Below, piece after piece: positions 7,979-15,008 of a DNA stretch of 25,158 nt; positions within the stretch are counted from its first letter, which is position 1; the number at the start of each line of letters is the position of its first letter. A program made the translations under genes and the position numbers. Location: contig UQIQ01000031.1 in NCBI GenBank assembly GCA_900541185.1, forward strand, positions 1 through 25,158, given 5' to 3'. Source of the DNA: an uncultured Collinsella sp. (lineage in GTDB: Bacteria; Actinomycetota; Coriobacteriia; Coriobacteriales; Coriobacteriaceae). The notes beneath the pieces are model-generated. The model was not told the DNA's origin, searched no databases, and worked only from the letters and a program-made list of their open reading frames with translations.

Positions 7979-8037
7979 TCGCATGTAGCCAATTCGTTTT
8001 GCAAGGCATAAGGAGCCTGCGAGATAAGGAGCTAGAA

Positions 8038-8973
8038 ATGATCCTCACCGTTACGATGAACCCGTCCGTCGATACGCGCTATCAGCTCGATGAGCTCGTT
8101 ATCGACGACGTCAACCGCGTGACGCCCGAAAAGACCGCCGGCGGTAAGGGCCTCAACGTGGCCCGCGTCCTGGGCCAGCTGGGCGACGATGTCGTGGCAA
8201 CCGGCCTGCTTGGTGGTCATATGGGCGCCTATATGGCCGAGCTCATGGATGCCAACGGCATTAAGAATGATTTTGTGCCCATCAAGGGCGAGACCCGCAT
8301 TTGCCTCAATATCCTTCATGCTGGCAACCAGACCGAGTTGCTCGAGAGCGGCCCGACGATTGCCCCCGAGGAGCTCGATGCCTTTACCGCCAAGTTCGCC
8401 GAGCTTGCGAGCAAGGCCGATGTCGTTACCATCTCGGGTTCGCTGCCCCGCGGCGTCGAGGCGGACTACTACGCCAAGATCACGGGCATTGCAGAGAACG
8501 CCGGCGCCAAGGTGCTGCTCGATACCTCGGGCTCCTCGCTCGAGGCTGCGCTCAAGTCCGAGGTCAAGCCTGAGCTGGTTAAGCCTAACCTGACCGAAAT
8601 TAACGGCCTTCTGGGCACGAGCTTTACCACCGACGATGTGGACGAGCTCCGTTCCGCGCTCGCCTCTGACGCCCGCTTCTCCGATATCCCCTGGGTCGTC
8701 GTATCCATGGGCGCTGCCGGCTCCGTTGGTTTCCATAACGGCCGTGCGTTCCGCGCCAAGACCCCCGATATCCCCGCCGTCAACGCTACGGGCTCTGGCG
8801 ATTCGACCATTGCCGGCTTCGCACATGCGATTGCTGCCGGAGCCGACGACGAGACGGTGCTGCGTACCGCCAACACCTGCGGCAAACTCAATGCCATGGA
8901 TCCCATGACTGGCCACTTGGTTATGGATCGTTGGGACGAGGTTTACAACGGCGTTGTCGTGACCGAGCTGTAG
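8038..8973 (+). CDS. lacC: PfkB-family tagatose-6-P kinase / 1-phosphofructokinase
   Basis: A 311-residue ribokinase-superfamily enzyme. It has the N-terminal substrate motif GGKGLNVARVLGQLG (35-49), SGSLPRG (133-139) and the PfkB signature NATGSGDSTIAGF (249-261) with catalytic base D255. LacC phosphorylates tagatose-6-P to tagatose-1,6-bisphosphate; FruK uses fructose-1-P and looks very similar. The neighbours LacX, AgaS and AgaA favour the tagatose role. ATG 8038 follows AAGGAG; the frame extends 13 codons further upstream without a better ribosome site. No tagatose-bisphosphate aldolase is present in the window. Confidence 0.85.
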   Translation: MILTVTMNPSVDTRYQLDELVIDDVNRVTPEKTAGGKGLNVARVLGQLGDDVVATGLLGGHMGAYMAELMDANGIKNDFVPIKGETRICLNILHAGNQTELLESGPTIAPEELDAFTAKFAELASKADVVTISGSLPRGVEADYYAKITGIAENAGAKVLLDTSGSSLEAALKSEVKPELVKPNLTEINGLLGTSFTTDDVDELRSALASDARFSDIPWVVVSMGAAGSVGFHNGRAFRAKTPDIPAVNATGSGDSTIAGFAHAIAAGADDETVLRTANTCGKLNAMDPMTGHLVMDRWDEVYNGVVVTEL

Positions 8974-9006
8974 GAGCTTGTGCTGCGGCCCCGGCATCGG
9001 TTGCTA

Positions 9007-9138
9007 GCTCATGTCGACGACAGGTGCAGTAGCATTATGCCGGGGCGCGACGCCGACACTGTCGTGTTCAATCCCGACCTTACCCTGGTCGAGACGCATG
9101 TGGGTGGCAACAGCGTCGGTAATGCGTTTGCCGAGTAG
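9007..9138 (+). pseudogene. 3' remnant of a second nagA-type gene
   Basis: Read in the frame ending at TAG 9136-9138, this stretch gives 43 residues, AHVDDRCSSIMPGRDAD through VGGNSVGNAFAE. They align without gaps to the extreme C-terminus of NagA at 5111-6280; I count 33 of 43 identical. No start, ribosome site or upstream homology is present: the match stops abruptly 33 bp after the lacC stop. It is the tail of a deleted nagA paralogue. The differences are spread along the sequence, so the copy is diverged rather than a fresh duplication or assembly error. Confidence 0.9.
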
Positions 9139-9170
9139 CCGCCAAAGAAACGATCCGAGAGGGGATTTAG

Positions 9171-9644
9171 ATGATTTACGGTGCATTGGGCGATATCGAG
9201 GAGTACCGTGGAATGCTCAAGGGCCTCGACGTGCTGATCGATTGGCTCGAGGAGAACGATCCGGCGAAGCTCGAGGTCGGCAGCCATCCGATTCTGGGCG
9301 ACAAGGTCTTTGCGAACGTCATGGCTCCCACGACGCGTCCCGAAGCCGAGGCTCACTATGAGACGCATCAGCGCTATCACGACCTGCAGATCGACGTCGA
9401 GGGTCGCGAGGCCTTTAAGGTTGCCACGGGCAGCCTGACGCTGGTCCAGGAGTTCGACGAGAAGGACGACTACGATCTGGTCGATTCCGACGCCTCGATC
9501 GCCGGCGATCTTGCTGACGACAAGTTTGCGCTGTTTGTTGCCGGCGAGCCTCACATGCCCACGCTCGAGTTCCCGGGCGATGGCGCGCAGCCGGTCAAGA
9601 AGATCTGCTTTAAGCTGCTTGCAGACGCTTACTGGGAGGAGTAA
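9171..9644 (+). CDS. YhcH/YjgK/YiaL family protein
   Basis: A 157-residue cupin-like protein of the YhcH/YjgK/YiaL (EbgC-related) family. It begins with the typical MIYGALGDIEEYRG; later come THQRYHDLQIDVEGREAF and a C-terminal block (FALFVAGEPHMPTLEF, then KKICFKLL) with conserved His and Lys. Members occur in amino-sugar and sugar-acid gene clusters and may act as sugar-phosphate anomerases or isomerases. Here it ends the tagatose/amino-sugar block. GAGAGGGG precedes the ATG. A 20-bp terminator follows at 9705. Confidence 0.9.
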   Translation: MIYGALGDIEEYRGMLKGLDVLIDWLEENDPAKLEVGSHPILGDKVFANVMAPTTRPEAEAHYETHQRYHDLQIDVEGREAFKVATGSLTLVQEFDEKDDYDLVDSDASIAGDLADDKFALFVAGEPHMPTLEFPGDGAQPVKKICFKLLADAYWEE

Positions 9645-9704
9645 CGAGCCGCTCGGCTGAGCTGTTCGTTTTGCGAGCGTTATCCCTTGGTGGAACGCGC
9701 TTGG

Positions 9705-9752
9705 GCCCCGCTGATCGCGGTTCCTTTGGGGATTGCGGTTGGCGGGGCTTTT
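9705..9752 (+). terminator. Long-stem terminator after the YhcH-family gene
   Basis: GCCCCGCTGATCGCGGTTCC (9705-9724) folds back on GGGATTGCGGTTGGCGGGGC (9729-9748) around TTTG, using several G-U pairs, and is followed by TTTTGTTG. The outer seven pairs are perfect. Confidence 0.88.
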
Positions 9753-9818
9753 GTTGAGTAGGAGAGTTTCCGGCGGCGTTGTGCTTGGATTGGCGGATGT
9801 GCGCCCGAAATCGGCAAC

Positions 9819-9840
9819 AAAAAAGCCGCCCGAAGGCGGC
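9819..9840 (-). terminator. Terminator downstream of tRNA-Thr
   Basis: On the minus strand GCCGCC-TTCG-GGCGGC is followed by six or more T residues, 12 nt past the tRNA 3' end. It is a compact tetraloop terminator. Confidence 0.9.
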
Positions 9841-9852
9841 TATCTTGTGCAA

Positions 9853-9928
9853 TGGAGCCAGCGACCGGGCTCGAACCGGTGACCCCCGCTTTACGAGAGC
9901 GGTGCTCTACCAACTGAGCTACGCTGGC
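9853..9928 (-). tRNA. tRNA-Thr, anticodon CGT
   Basis: The minus strand gives a full 76-nt cloverleaf. The 7-bp acceptor GCCAGCG/CGCTGGC has discriminator T and encoded CCA. The D arm contains AGCTCAGTTGGTAGAGC. The anticodon loop is CTCGTAA within a CCGCT/AGCGG stem. The T arm contains GGTTCGAGCC. The anticodon CGT reads the threonine codon ACG. A terminator follows directly. Confidence 0.97.
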
Positions 9929-10085
9929 GGCCATGTGGTGACGCAACTAAGGCGTCAACGGCTGTCTATGATACGGGACATCGCACATCCGCGCAAGGGT
10001 TCTGATGGCTTTTCTCACTTTAAATGCACTAATATTGGAGACGCGATGTCTTGCTCTTACGGGTCTCAAAGAGAATGGGGCAGCG

Positions 10086-10568
10086 ATGGCTCAACCCAAG
10101 ATTCTTCTCACACGCATCGATGACCGGTTTATTTACGGGCAAGACGTTGAGCTGTGGAACGAAGCCGTGGGTTCCAACCTTGTTTTAATCGTCAACGATG
10201 AGATCGCGGCAGATTCGCGCCAATGGGCACCCATGAGGGTGGCGGCGCCAGAAGGCGTTTGGACGCGGTTTTTCTCGGTGCAAAGGACCATCGACGTCAT
10301 TCATACCGCAACGCCTCGCCAATTGATTCTGATCATGGTGGCCTCACCCGCCGATGCGCTCGCGCTGGTTAAGGGCGGTGTGCCAATAACCAAGATCAGC
10401 ATTGGCCATATGCGGGCGGGGGAGGGCAAGCGCTCTGCAACGCCTGCCGTTGCCGTAGACGACACAGACGTCGCTGCTCTCAGAGAGCTGCAAAAGCTCG
10501 GCATAGAACTAGAAATCCGCTATCTCCCCAGTTCCGCCCCCGACCCCATCGGCAATCTGTTTAACTGA
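10086..10568 (+). CDS. Orphan PTS IIB homologue lacking the catalytic histidine
   Basis: This 160-residue protein has the same length as the IIB at 350-832, aligns end to end without gaps and is identical at roughly half the positions. The active-site loop reads RIDDRFIYGQ instead of RIDNRLVHGQ: the phospho-acceptor His17 is Tyr. The codon is TAC versus CAT, so two bases differ and a single sequencing error cannot explain it. Other blocks are kept (TRFFSVQRTIDVI, LVKGGVPITKISIG, EGKR). No IIC, IID or IIA lies nearby. The ATG at 10086 has only a weak ribosome site; the frame is open back to 10005, but similarity begins at MAQPK. It may be a regulator, sugar-phosphate sensor or decoy; it cannot phosphorylate by the standard route. 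Confidence 0.85.
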   Translation: MAQPKILLTRIDDRFIYGQDVELWNEAVGSNLVLIVNDEIAADSRQWAPMRVAAPEGVWTRFFSVQRTIDVIHTATPRQLILIMVASPADALALVKGGVPITKISIGHMRAGEGKRSATPAVAVDDTDVAALRELQKLGIELEIRYLPSSAPDPIGNLFN

Positions 10569-10634
10569 TCCCTTGGGGACGGAGGAAAACGGATCATTTT
10601 GCCTTCGTAGGGGATCTGTGTGGCGCTGTCCGCC

Positions 10635-10784
10635 AAACTATGCCGGTTTACTACGATGAATTGCTTATCGCCGAGCATGCCAAATTTGCAGAGAATAAAA
10701 CCGCAGGTAGACGAGTTGCTAATTTTTTATAAACCAGCGCGTGGTCGGACATAGTGGGTTCATCGTAGTAATTCGGCATAGTTT
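10635..10784. repeat. 26-bp inverted repeats around a 98-bp core
   Basis: The left arm at 10635-10660 and right arm at 10759-10784 are inverse complements at 24 of 26 positions (arms begin AAACTATGCCG and end ACTACGATGAA). The enclosed 98 bp is AT-richer than its surroundings. No transposase, clear target duplication or RNA family is recognised. It could be a MITE-like remnant or a transcribed long hairpin. The 10569-10893 gap also holds a TGATCC/GGATCA hairpin with a TTTT tail (10566-10600), which may end the orphan IIB transcript. Confidence 0.7.
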
Positions 10785-10833
10785 TGTTATGTCACCAATT
10801 CGGTGGCATCGAAAAGAAGGATTTAGGCATGAA

Positions 10834-10869
10834 GCAGCGCCCGTCGGCGGTGGTGCCAGCGGGCGCTGC
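10834..10869 (-). terminator. Hairpin after galM
   Basis: GCAGCGCCCG (10834-10843) pairs perfectly with CGGGCGCTGC (10860-10869), 25 bp beyond the galM stop. The T tract on the minus strand is poor, so termination efficiency is uncertain. Confidence 0.6.
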
Positions 10870-10893
10870 TGTGTGATATGTCGCGTTGTGGGT

Positions 10894-11946
10894 TTAGTGC
10901 CTCATAAAGTGGTACTCGATCACATTGCTGTAGGGGTGACCCGGGCCCACAATGCCCTGCGGGAACAGCGGCTGGTGCGGCGTGTCGGGGTACATCTCGG
11001 CCTCGAGGGCAAAGCCGGCGCCCCAACCATAGTTGGCATCGTCCTTGGCGTGCTCGTCGCCCAGCCAGTTGCCGGTGTAGAGCTGCACGCCCGGGGCAGT
11101 GGTGTAGTAGTCCAGCTCGCGGCCGGTCCACATCTCCTCGACGTGCATCGCGCGGCGGAGATTGCGGCCGTACTGATAGCCATCGATGCACAGACAGTGA
11201 TCGTAGCCACGGGCCTGCTTAATCTGCGGGTCGTCGGCCTCCATGCCGGGAGCGACGGGGCGCAGCTCGCGAAAGTCAAACGGTGTTCCCTCGACCGGAG
11301 CGATCTCGCCGGTGGGGATATTCTGCTCGTTGATGGGCAGGTAGTGGGCAGCGTTGGCAACAAAGAAGTGCTCGCAGTCCATGCCGGCGTTATGGCCGGC
11401 AAGGTTAAAGTATGTGTGGTTGGTCATGGACACGTACGTGGCGCGGTCGCTCTCGCAGCCATATTCGATGCGAAAGACGCCGGTGCGCGTCACGGTAAAC
11501 ACGGCCGTAAAGGTGCGGTTGCCGGGGAGACCCAGCTCGCCATCCTCAAGCGAGGTGGTCATGCGAACGGCGTTGTGAGTCTCGTCGAGTTCAACGTCCC
11601 ACACGCGCTTGTGCAGACCATGCTCAAGGTCGCTGTGCAGGTTGTTGGCGCCTTCGTTGGCCGGCATATGCCAGTCCGTGCCAGCGATAGTGATCGTGGC
11701 ACCTGCAGTGCGGTTGGCCACGGGGCCGATGGTCGCGCCAAAGCAGGCGGGGTTGTCAAAGTAATCCTCGAGCTTATCGAAGCCCAGCACCACATCGCGC
11801 ACGTTGCCGGGAATGTCGGGCACATCGATACCCAGCACGGTGGCGCCATAGTCCATAATGCGAACGCAGATCTCGGGCCCGTTGAGGGTGTAACGATGAA
11901 CGGGGGTACCGCACGGCGCGGTGCCGAAAAGCTCGGAAGTGATCAT
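10894..11946 (-). CDS. galM: Aldose 1-epimerase (galactose mutarotase)
   Basis: A 350-residue GalM that interconverts alpha and beta anomers of galactose or glucose in the cytoplasm. Family landmarks are ATIGPVANRTAGA (71-83), NNLHSDLEHG with H104, SMTNHTYFNLAGH with catalytic H177, and FALEAEMYPDTPHQPLFP, carrying the expected catalytic Glu. The ATG at 11946 follows AGGAACCAA; the frame runs 20 codons further upstream without a ribosome site. It is divergent from the DeoR regulator across a 206-bp gap. That gap has an ATCACT/AGTGAT inverted repeat at 12002-12049, possibly regulatory. It would supply the correct anomer from the galactosides handled in Region 3. Confidence 0.93.
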   Translation of the reverse strand: MITSELFGTAPCGTPVHRYTLNGPEICVRIMDYGATVLGIDVPDIPGNVRDVVLGFDKLEDYFDNPACFGATIGPVANRTAGATITIAGTDWHMPANEGANNLHSDLEHGLHKRVWDVELDETHNAVRMTTSLEDGELGLPGNRTFTAVFTVTRTGVFRIEYGCESDRATYVSMTNHTYFNLAGHNAGMDCEHFFVANAAHYLPINEQNIPTGEIAPVEGTPFDFRELRPVAPGMEADDPQIKQARGYDHCLCIDGYQYGRNLRRAMHVEEMWTGRELDYYTTAPGVQLYTGNWLGDEHAKDDANYGWGAGFALEAEMYPDTPHQPLFPQGIVGPGHPYSNVIEYHFMRH

Positions 11947-12152
11947 TTGGTTCCTAACATCGAGGTATTTCCGACAAACTGTAGCGCGAACACGCGAGAT
12001 TATCACTACACCCCACTAAAGCAGGGGGTATTTTTCTCAAAAAAGTGATGATTGGAGCTGTGCGGGCGTTCATTTTTGACGCGCACGGGTCTGATACAAT
12101 TTGTTCGTTACTGTTTGAATGATATGCACGCATAGAACGGCGAGGATTCATC

Positions 12153-12917
12153 GTGATTAAGGCAGAGCGACAGGATAGGGTTCGCCAGCTGCTCGATGAG
12201 CAGGGCACGGTTTCGGTTAAGGAGATTTCGGATGCGTTAGGTGTCTCGGACATGACGATCCGTCGCGACCTTGAGGAGCTTGCGAGCCTAGGCGAGATCG
12301 AGCGCGTGCACGGCGGCGCCCGTAGTGCGCAGAGTCGCCCGCACGCTATGTTGCGCCATGAGTATTCGCACAGTGAAAAGCGCACTAAGCATGCCGAGGA
12401 AAAGCTGCAGATCGCGCGCCGCGCCGTTGGGCTCATCGAGGAGGGCTCGACCATCTTTTTGGGGACGGGCACTACAGTTGAGCAGATGGCCTCGATGCTG
12501 CCGGCGTGCCGCCTACGCATCGTGACTAATTCGCTTTCGGTGTTTAATCTGCTCGAGGCGCGCGAAGACTGCGACCTGTGTCTCGTGGGCGGTATGTACC
12601 GTCGCCGCACTGCCGCCTTTGTGGGCCCCACGGCCGAGGACACCTTGCGCGCACTGGGGATCGACGCAGCCTTTATCGGCGCAAACGGCATTCTGGACGG
12701 CGACGTGTCCACGTCCAACATGGAAGAGGGCCGCATCCAGCAGCTCGCCTTTAGCAAGGCCGATTCACGCTACCTCATCGCCGACTCCAGCAAGATCGGC
12801 AAGCGCGACTTCTACACCTTCTGCCGCCTGGACAGTTTGGACGCCGTGGTGTGCGAGCCGGGTATCGCCGCCGAGGACCGCACTGCCATCGAGGAACACA
12901 CGCAGGTCATTTGCTAG
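12153..12917 (+). CDS. DeoR-family sugar regulator (LacR-like)
   Basis: A 254-residue transcription factor. An N-terminal DeoR helix-turn-helix (about 5-58) contains GTVSVKEISDALGVSDMTIRRDLEELASLG. The C-terminal sugar-phosphate sensor (about 78-235) has FLGTGTTVEQMA, IVTNSLSVFN, LVGGMYRRRTAAFVGP and LIADSSKIGKRDF. LacR of the tagatose pathway belongs to this family and responds to tagatose-6-P; that role is plausible here but unproven. It uses a GTG start after CGAGGA. A -10-like TACAAT lies at 12095-12100, with TTGAC upstream at only 13-bp spacing, so the promoter is unsure. Confidence 0.9.
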   Translation: MIKAERQDRVRQLLDEQGTVSVKEISDALGVSDMTIRRDLEELASLGEIERVHGGARSAQSRPHAMLRHEYSHSEKRTKHAEEKLQIARRAVGLIEEGSTIFLGTGTTVEQMASMLPACRLRIVTNSLSVFNLLEAREDCDLCLVGGMYRRRTAAFVGPTAEDTLRALGIDAAFIGANGILDGDVSTSNMEEGRIQQLAFSKADSRYLIADSSKIGKRDFYTFCRLDSLDAVVCEPGIAAEDRTAIEEHTQVIC

Positions 12918-12935
12918 CTAGCGCTGCGTGAGGAC

Positions 12936-13039
12936 ATGACACATAAAAGTTGAAACGTCATTTTGCGCATCAAAAATATGACACGTAAAAATTTGCGCGT
13001 CATTTTACGTGTCATCGAGACGCGATTTGACGCGCAAAT
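12936..13039. repeat. Six-copy 12-mer cluster with competing hairpins
   Basis: Six copies of TGAYRCRYAAAW occur in about 100 bp: plus-strand copies start at 12937, 12979 and 13028; minus-strand copies lie at 12961-12972, 12991-13002 and 13003-13014. A 13-bp perfect stem forms between 12978-12990 and 13003-13015. Its entire 12-nt loop (12991-13002) is perfectly complementary to 13028-13039. The cluster lies between convergent genes. Function is unknown: it could be a protein-binding array or a folded RNA element. The rest of the 12918-13551 gap is covered by the next three entries; nothing else is recognised in it. Confidence 0.85.
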
Positions 13040-13130
13040 AGGAATTCGTGGGCGCTCGGAAGATCGACGGAGTTCGTGAACCTGCAACTTGGTTGGGTAG
13101 CGTACGGAGTCCTCCAGCGGGACCGAATAT

Positions 13131-13189
13131 GTTTTCGGTATCATATCGGTATCAAATGATACCGAAAGTATGTTCGTGATACCGAAAAC
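13131..13189. repeat. Nested palindrome of TCGGTATCA sites
   Basis: TCGGTATCA occurs twice on the plus strand (in 13131-13143 and at 13146-13154) and twice inverted (13157-13165 and in 13177-13189). The outer arms GTTTTCGGTATCA and TGATACCGAAAAC are perfect 13-bp complements; the inner pair is perfect over 9 bp. It resembles a multi-dimer operator, but no dedicated regulator or promoter adjoins it. Confidence 0.85.
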
Positions 13190-13242
13190 TAGAAACCATG
13201 CCTCATAACTGCTTGGAAAGTTCGGATTTGACTATCTTATTG

Positions 13243-13457
13243 TCTCGATCTGTAACAGTTAGACGGTTAAAAGTGGGCTACGTGTTACAGATCTAGATAT
13301 TTCTGCTCGGGTGTTCTGTTTGTCTTGATCTGTAACATCTAGACGGTCGAAAGTGGGCTACATGTTACAGATCGAGATTGTTCAGCCCGGGTCACCCGTT
13401 CGTCTAAATCTGTAACAGCTAGGGCCGAAATACTCGACTAGATGTTACAGATCGAGA
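13243..13457. repeat. Hairpin repeat array, three units at 80-bp period
   Basis: Three 55-nt units lie at 13243-13297, 13323-13377 and 13403-13457, exactly 80 bp apart, with 25-nt spacers that themselves look alike. Each unit opens with a variant of TCTCGATCTGTAACA and closes with its near complement TGTTACAGATCGAGA, with a 25-nt centre. Centres come in two types: B (core GACGGTYRAAAGTGG) in units 1 and 2, and A (core CCGAAAWACTCG) in unit 3. Four more copies occur at 18132-18346 and 23229-23284. All sit between converging genes. Confidence 0.92.
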
Positions 13458-13480
13458 TAAACGGCCTGCTCGGGCTCACC

Positions 13481-13529
13481 AAAAACAAAAAAGGCCGCAT
13501 GCGAACCCGTGGGGGATTCGCATGCGGCC
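13481..13529 (-). terminator. Terminator of the lacG1 operon
   Basis: GGCCGCATGCGAA (13493-13505) pairs perfectly over 13 bp with TTCGCATGCGGCC (13517-13529). The A-rich 13481-13492 gives a TTTTTTGTTTTT tail on the minus strand. Confidence 0.93.
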
Positions 13530-13551
13530 GACAGGGGGTATGCGGCAAAAG

Positions 13552-14973
13552 TTAGGCCATGAGCAGGCCGGTCTCCGCGACGTTCTTGTACCAGTACGCG
13601 CTCGCCTTGGGATAGCGCTTCTGGGTCTCAAAGTCGATGTAGAACAGGCCATAGCGCTTGTTGTAGCCGTTGGTCCAGGAGAACTGGTCCTGCAGCGACC
13701 ACACAAAGTAACCGTCGACGTTCACGCCGCCGTCGATCGCCTTGAGGATCCACGCGAGATGCTGGCGCATGTAGTCGATGCGAGGGGCGTCGTCGATAAA
13801 GCCGTCCTCAAAGTCGTCCTTATAGCCCATGCCGTTCTCGGTGATGTAGATCTTCTTGTAGTTGGGGTAATCGTTCTTAATGCGAAGCAGCAGGTCGTAG
13901 AGGCCCTCGGGATAGATGATCCAGTCCCAATCGGTGGTGGGTACGCCTTCGCGCACGCATGACTCGCCCACGCCCTTGAGGAACCAGCGAGAGGAGCCCT
14001 TGTCGCCGGTACCATTGTGGTTGATGTCGTTTTCGCCCTCGGCAGCACGCAGGAACTGGCACTTGTAGGTGTTGACGCCCAGGCAATCGTTGTAGGGGAG
14101 CGCGGCGGTCAACGCGGCGATATCCTCGTCGCGGACGTCGAGCTCGCCGCCGGCGATATGGGCCAGCTTGGTCGCGGCTTCCATGGTGTCGGCTGCATAG
14201 TGGCCGCGGAAAGTGGCGTCGAGTACCCAGCGGTTGTTGATGACATCGGCCATGCGAGCTGCCTCGCAGTCGGCGGCGTTGTTGGGGTCGAGGGGATACT
14301 TGGGCTCCAGGTTCTGGACAATGCCGATCTCGCCCTCAAAGCCGCCCTCATGGAAGGCGACGACAGCCTTGGCGTGGGCTACCATCATGTTGTGCATGAG
14401 CTGGAAGGCCTTGTCCAGGCGGTACTTCTCGCCGTGCGGCCAGTTGCCGACGATAAAGCTGCCCTCGGCGGTTGCGGGAATCTCGTTAAACGTGAACCAG
14501 TGCTTGACCTCGGTGAACTCGGCAAAGCAGAACTTGGCGTACTCGACAAAGGCGTCGATCGTCGTGCGCGTCAGGAAGCCCTCGCCGCCGTTCTGGTAAA
14601 AGGCCTCGGGCGTATCGAAGTGATCGAGCGTGACATAGGGGATAACGCCAGCTTTGTTGCAGGTGGCGAAAAGCTCGTGATAGAAGGCAACGCCCTCGGG
14701 GTTAATCTCGCCAGTGCCGTTGGGGAAGATGCGGCTCCAAGCGATGGAGACGCGGATACCGTTGATGCCGAAGCGCTGGCACAGGTCGATATCGACCGGA
14801 TATTTGTTGTAGAAGTCGCTTGCGGGATCGGGGGAGAAGCGACCCTGGGCTGCCAGGAAATCGTCCCAGGGCACTTTGCCCTTGCCGTGCGTACGGGTCT
14901 CGCCCTCAACCTGGTAAGCAGCGGTGGCGCCGCCAAACACGAAGCCGTCGGGGAACTGCATGGGGTTGGTCAT
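13552..14973 (-). CDS. lacG: 6-phospho-beta-galactosidase (GH1), copy 1
   Basis: A 473-residue GH1 enzyme that splits PTS-imported 6-phospho-beta-galactosides into galactose-6-P plus aglycone. The acid/base Glu is E164 in FTFNEIP and the nucleophile is E379 in YITENGMG. The phosphate loop is FSWTNGYNKRYG (S432, K439, Y441), the LacG-type pattern with Trp after Ser rather than the SAS-x-GEM form of 6-phospho-beta-glucosidases. The substrate loop reads TLDHFDTPE where the other copies have HHFD. ATG at 14973 follows AAAGGA. It is the second gene after lacE1, separated by 75 bp containing a short hairpin. Natural substrates beyond lactose-6-P cannot be decided from sequence. Confidence 0.93.
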   Translation of the reverse strand: MTNPMQFPDGFVFGGATAAYQVEGETRTHGKGKVPWDDFLAAQGRFSPDPASDFYNKYPVDIDLCQRFGINGIRVSIAWSRIFPNGTGEINPEGVAFYHELFATCNKAGVIPYVTLDHFDTPEAFYQNGGEGFLTRTTIDAFVEYAKFCFAEFTEVKHWFTFNEIPATAEGSFIVGNWPHGEKYRLDKAFQLMHNMMVAHAKAVVAFHEGGFEGEIGIVQNLEPKYPLDPNNAADCEAARMADVINNRWVLDATFRGHYAADTMEAATKLAHIAGGELDVRDEDIAALTAALPYNDCLGVNTYKCQFLRAAEGENDINHNGTGDKGSSRWFLKGVGESCVREGVPTTDWDWIIYPEGLYDLLLRIKNDYPNYKKIYITENGMGYKDDFEDGFIDDAPRIDYMRQHLAWILKAIDGGVNVDGYFVWSLQDQFSWTNGYNKRYGLFYIDFETQKRYPKASAYWYKNVAETGLLMA

Positions 14974-15008
14974 GAGTCATCCTTTCTGTGGGATACGAAT
15001 AGGGAGAG

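Noticed and set aside
6941..7984. N-terminal extension of the flavodoxin frame by 348 codons
   Set aside because: The extension is antisense to the LacX-like gene. Flavodoxin homology begins at the ATG at 6940, which has a ribosome site.
9001..9138. Short real gene starting at ATG 9011
   Set aside because: That ATG is in a different frame from the NagA-like stretch. The conserved frame has no start codon or ribosome site and is a truncated remnant.
10640..10732. Small 30-codon plus-strand frame (MPVYYDELL...), with a similar 42-codon frame beginning MPNYYDEP on the minus strand
   Set aside because: Both start inside the two inverted-repeat arms, so their similar beginnings follow from the repeat. 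Neither has a ribosome site.
10741..12048. 435-codon plus-strand frame over galM
   Set aside because: It is the antisense shadow of galM, whose H104, H177 and Glu motifs are clear on the minus strand.
13243..13457. CRISPR array (regular repeats with 25-nt spacers)
   Set aside because: The repeats are 55-nt long hairpins with variable centres, the spacers resemble one another, each array has at most three units, and no cas genes are present.
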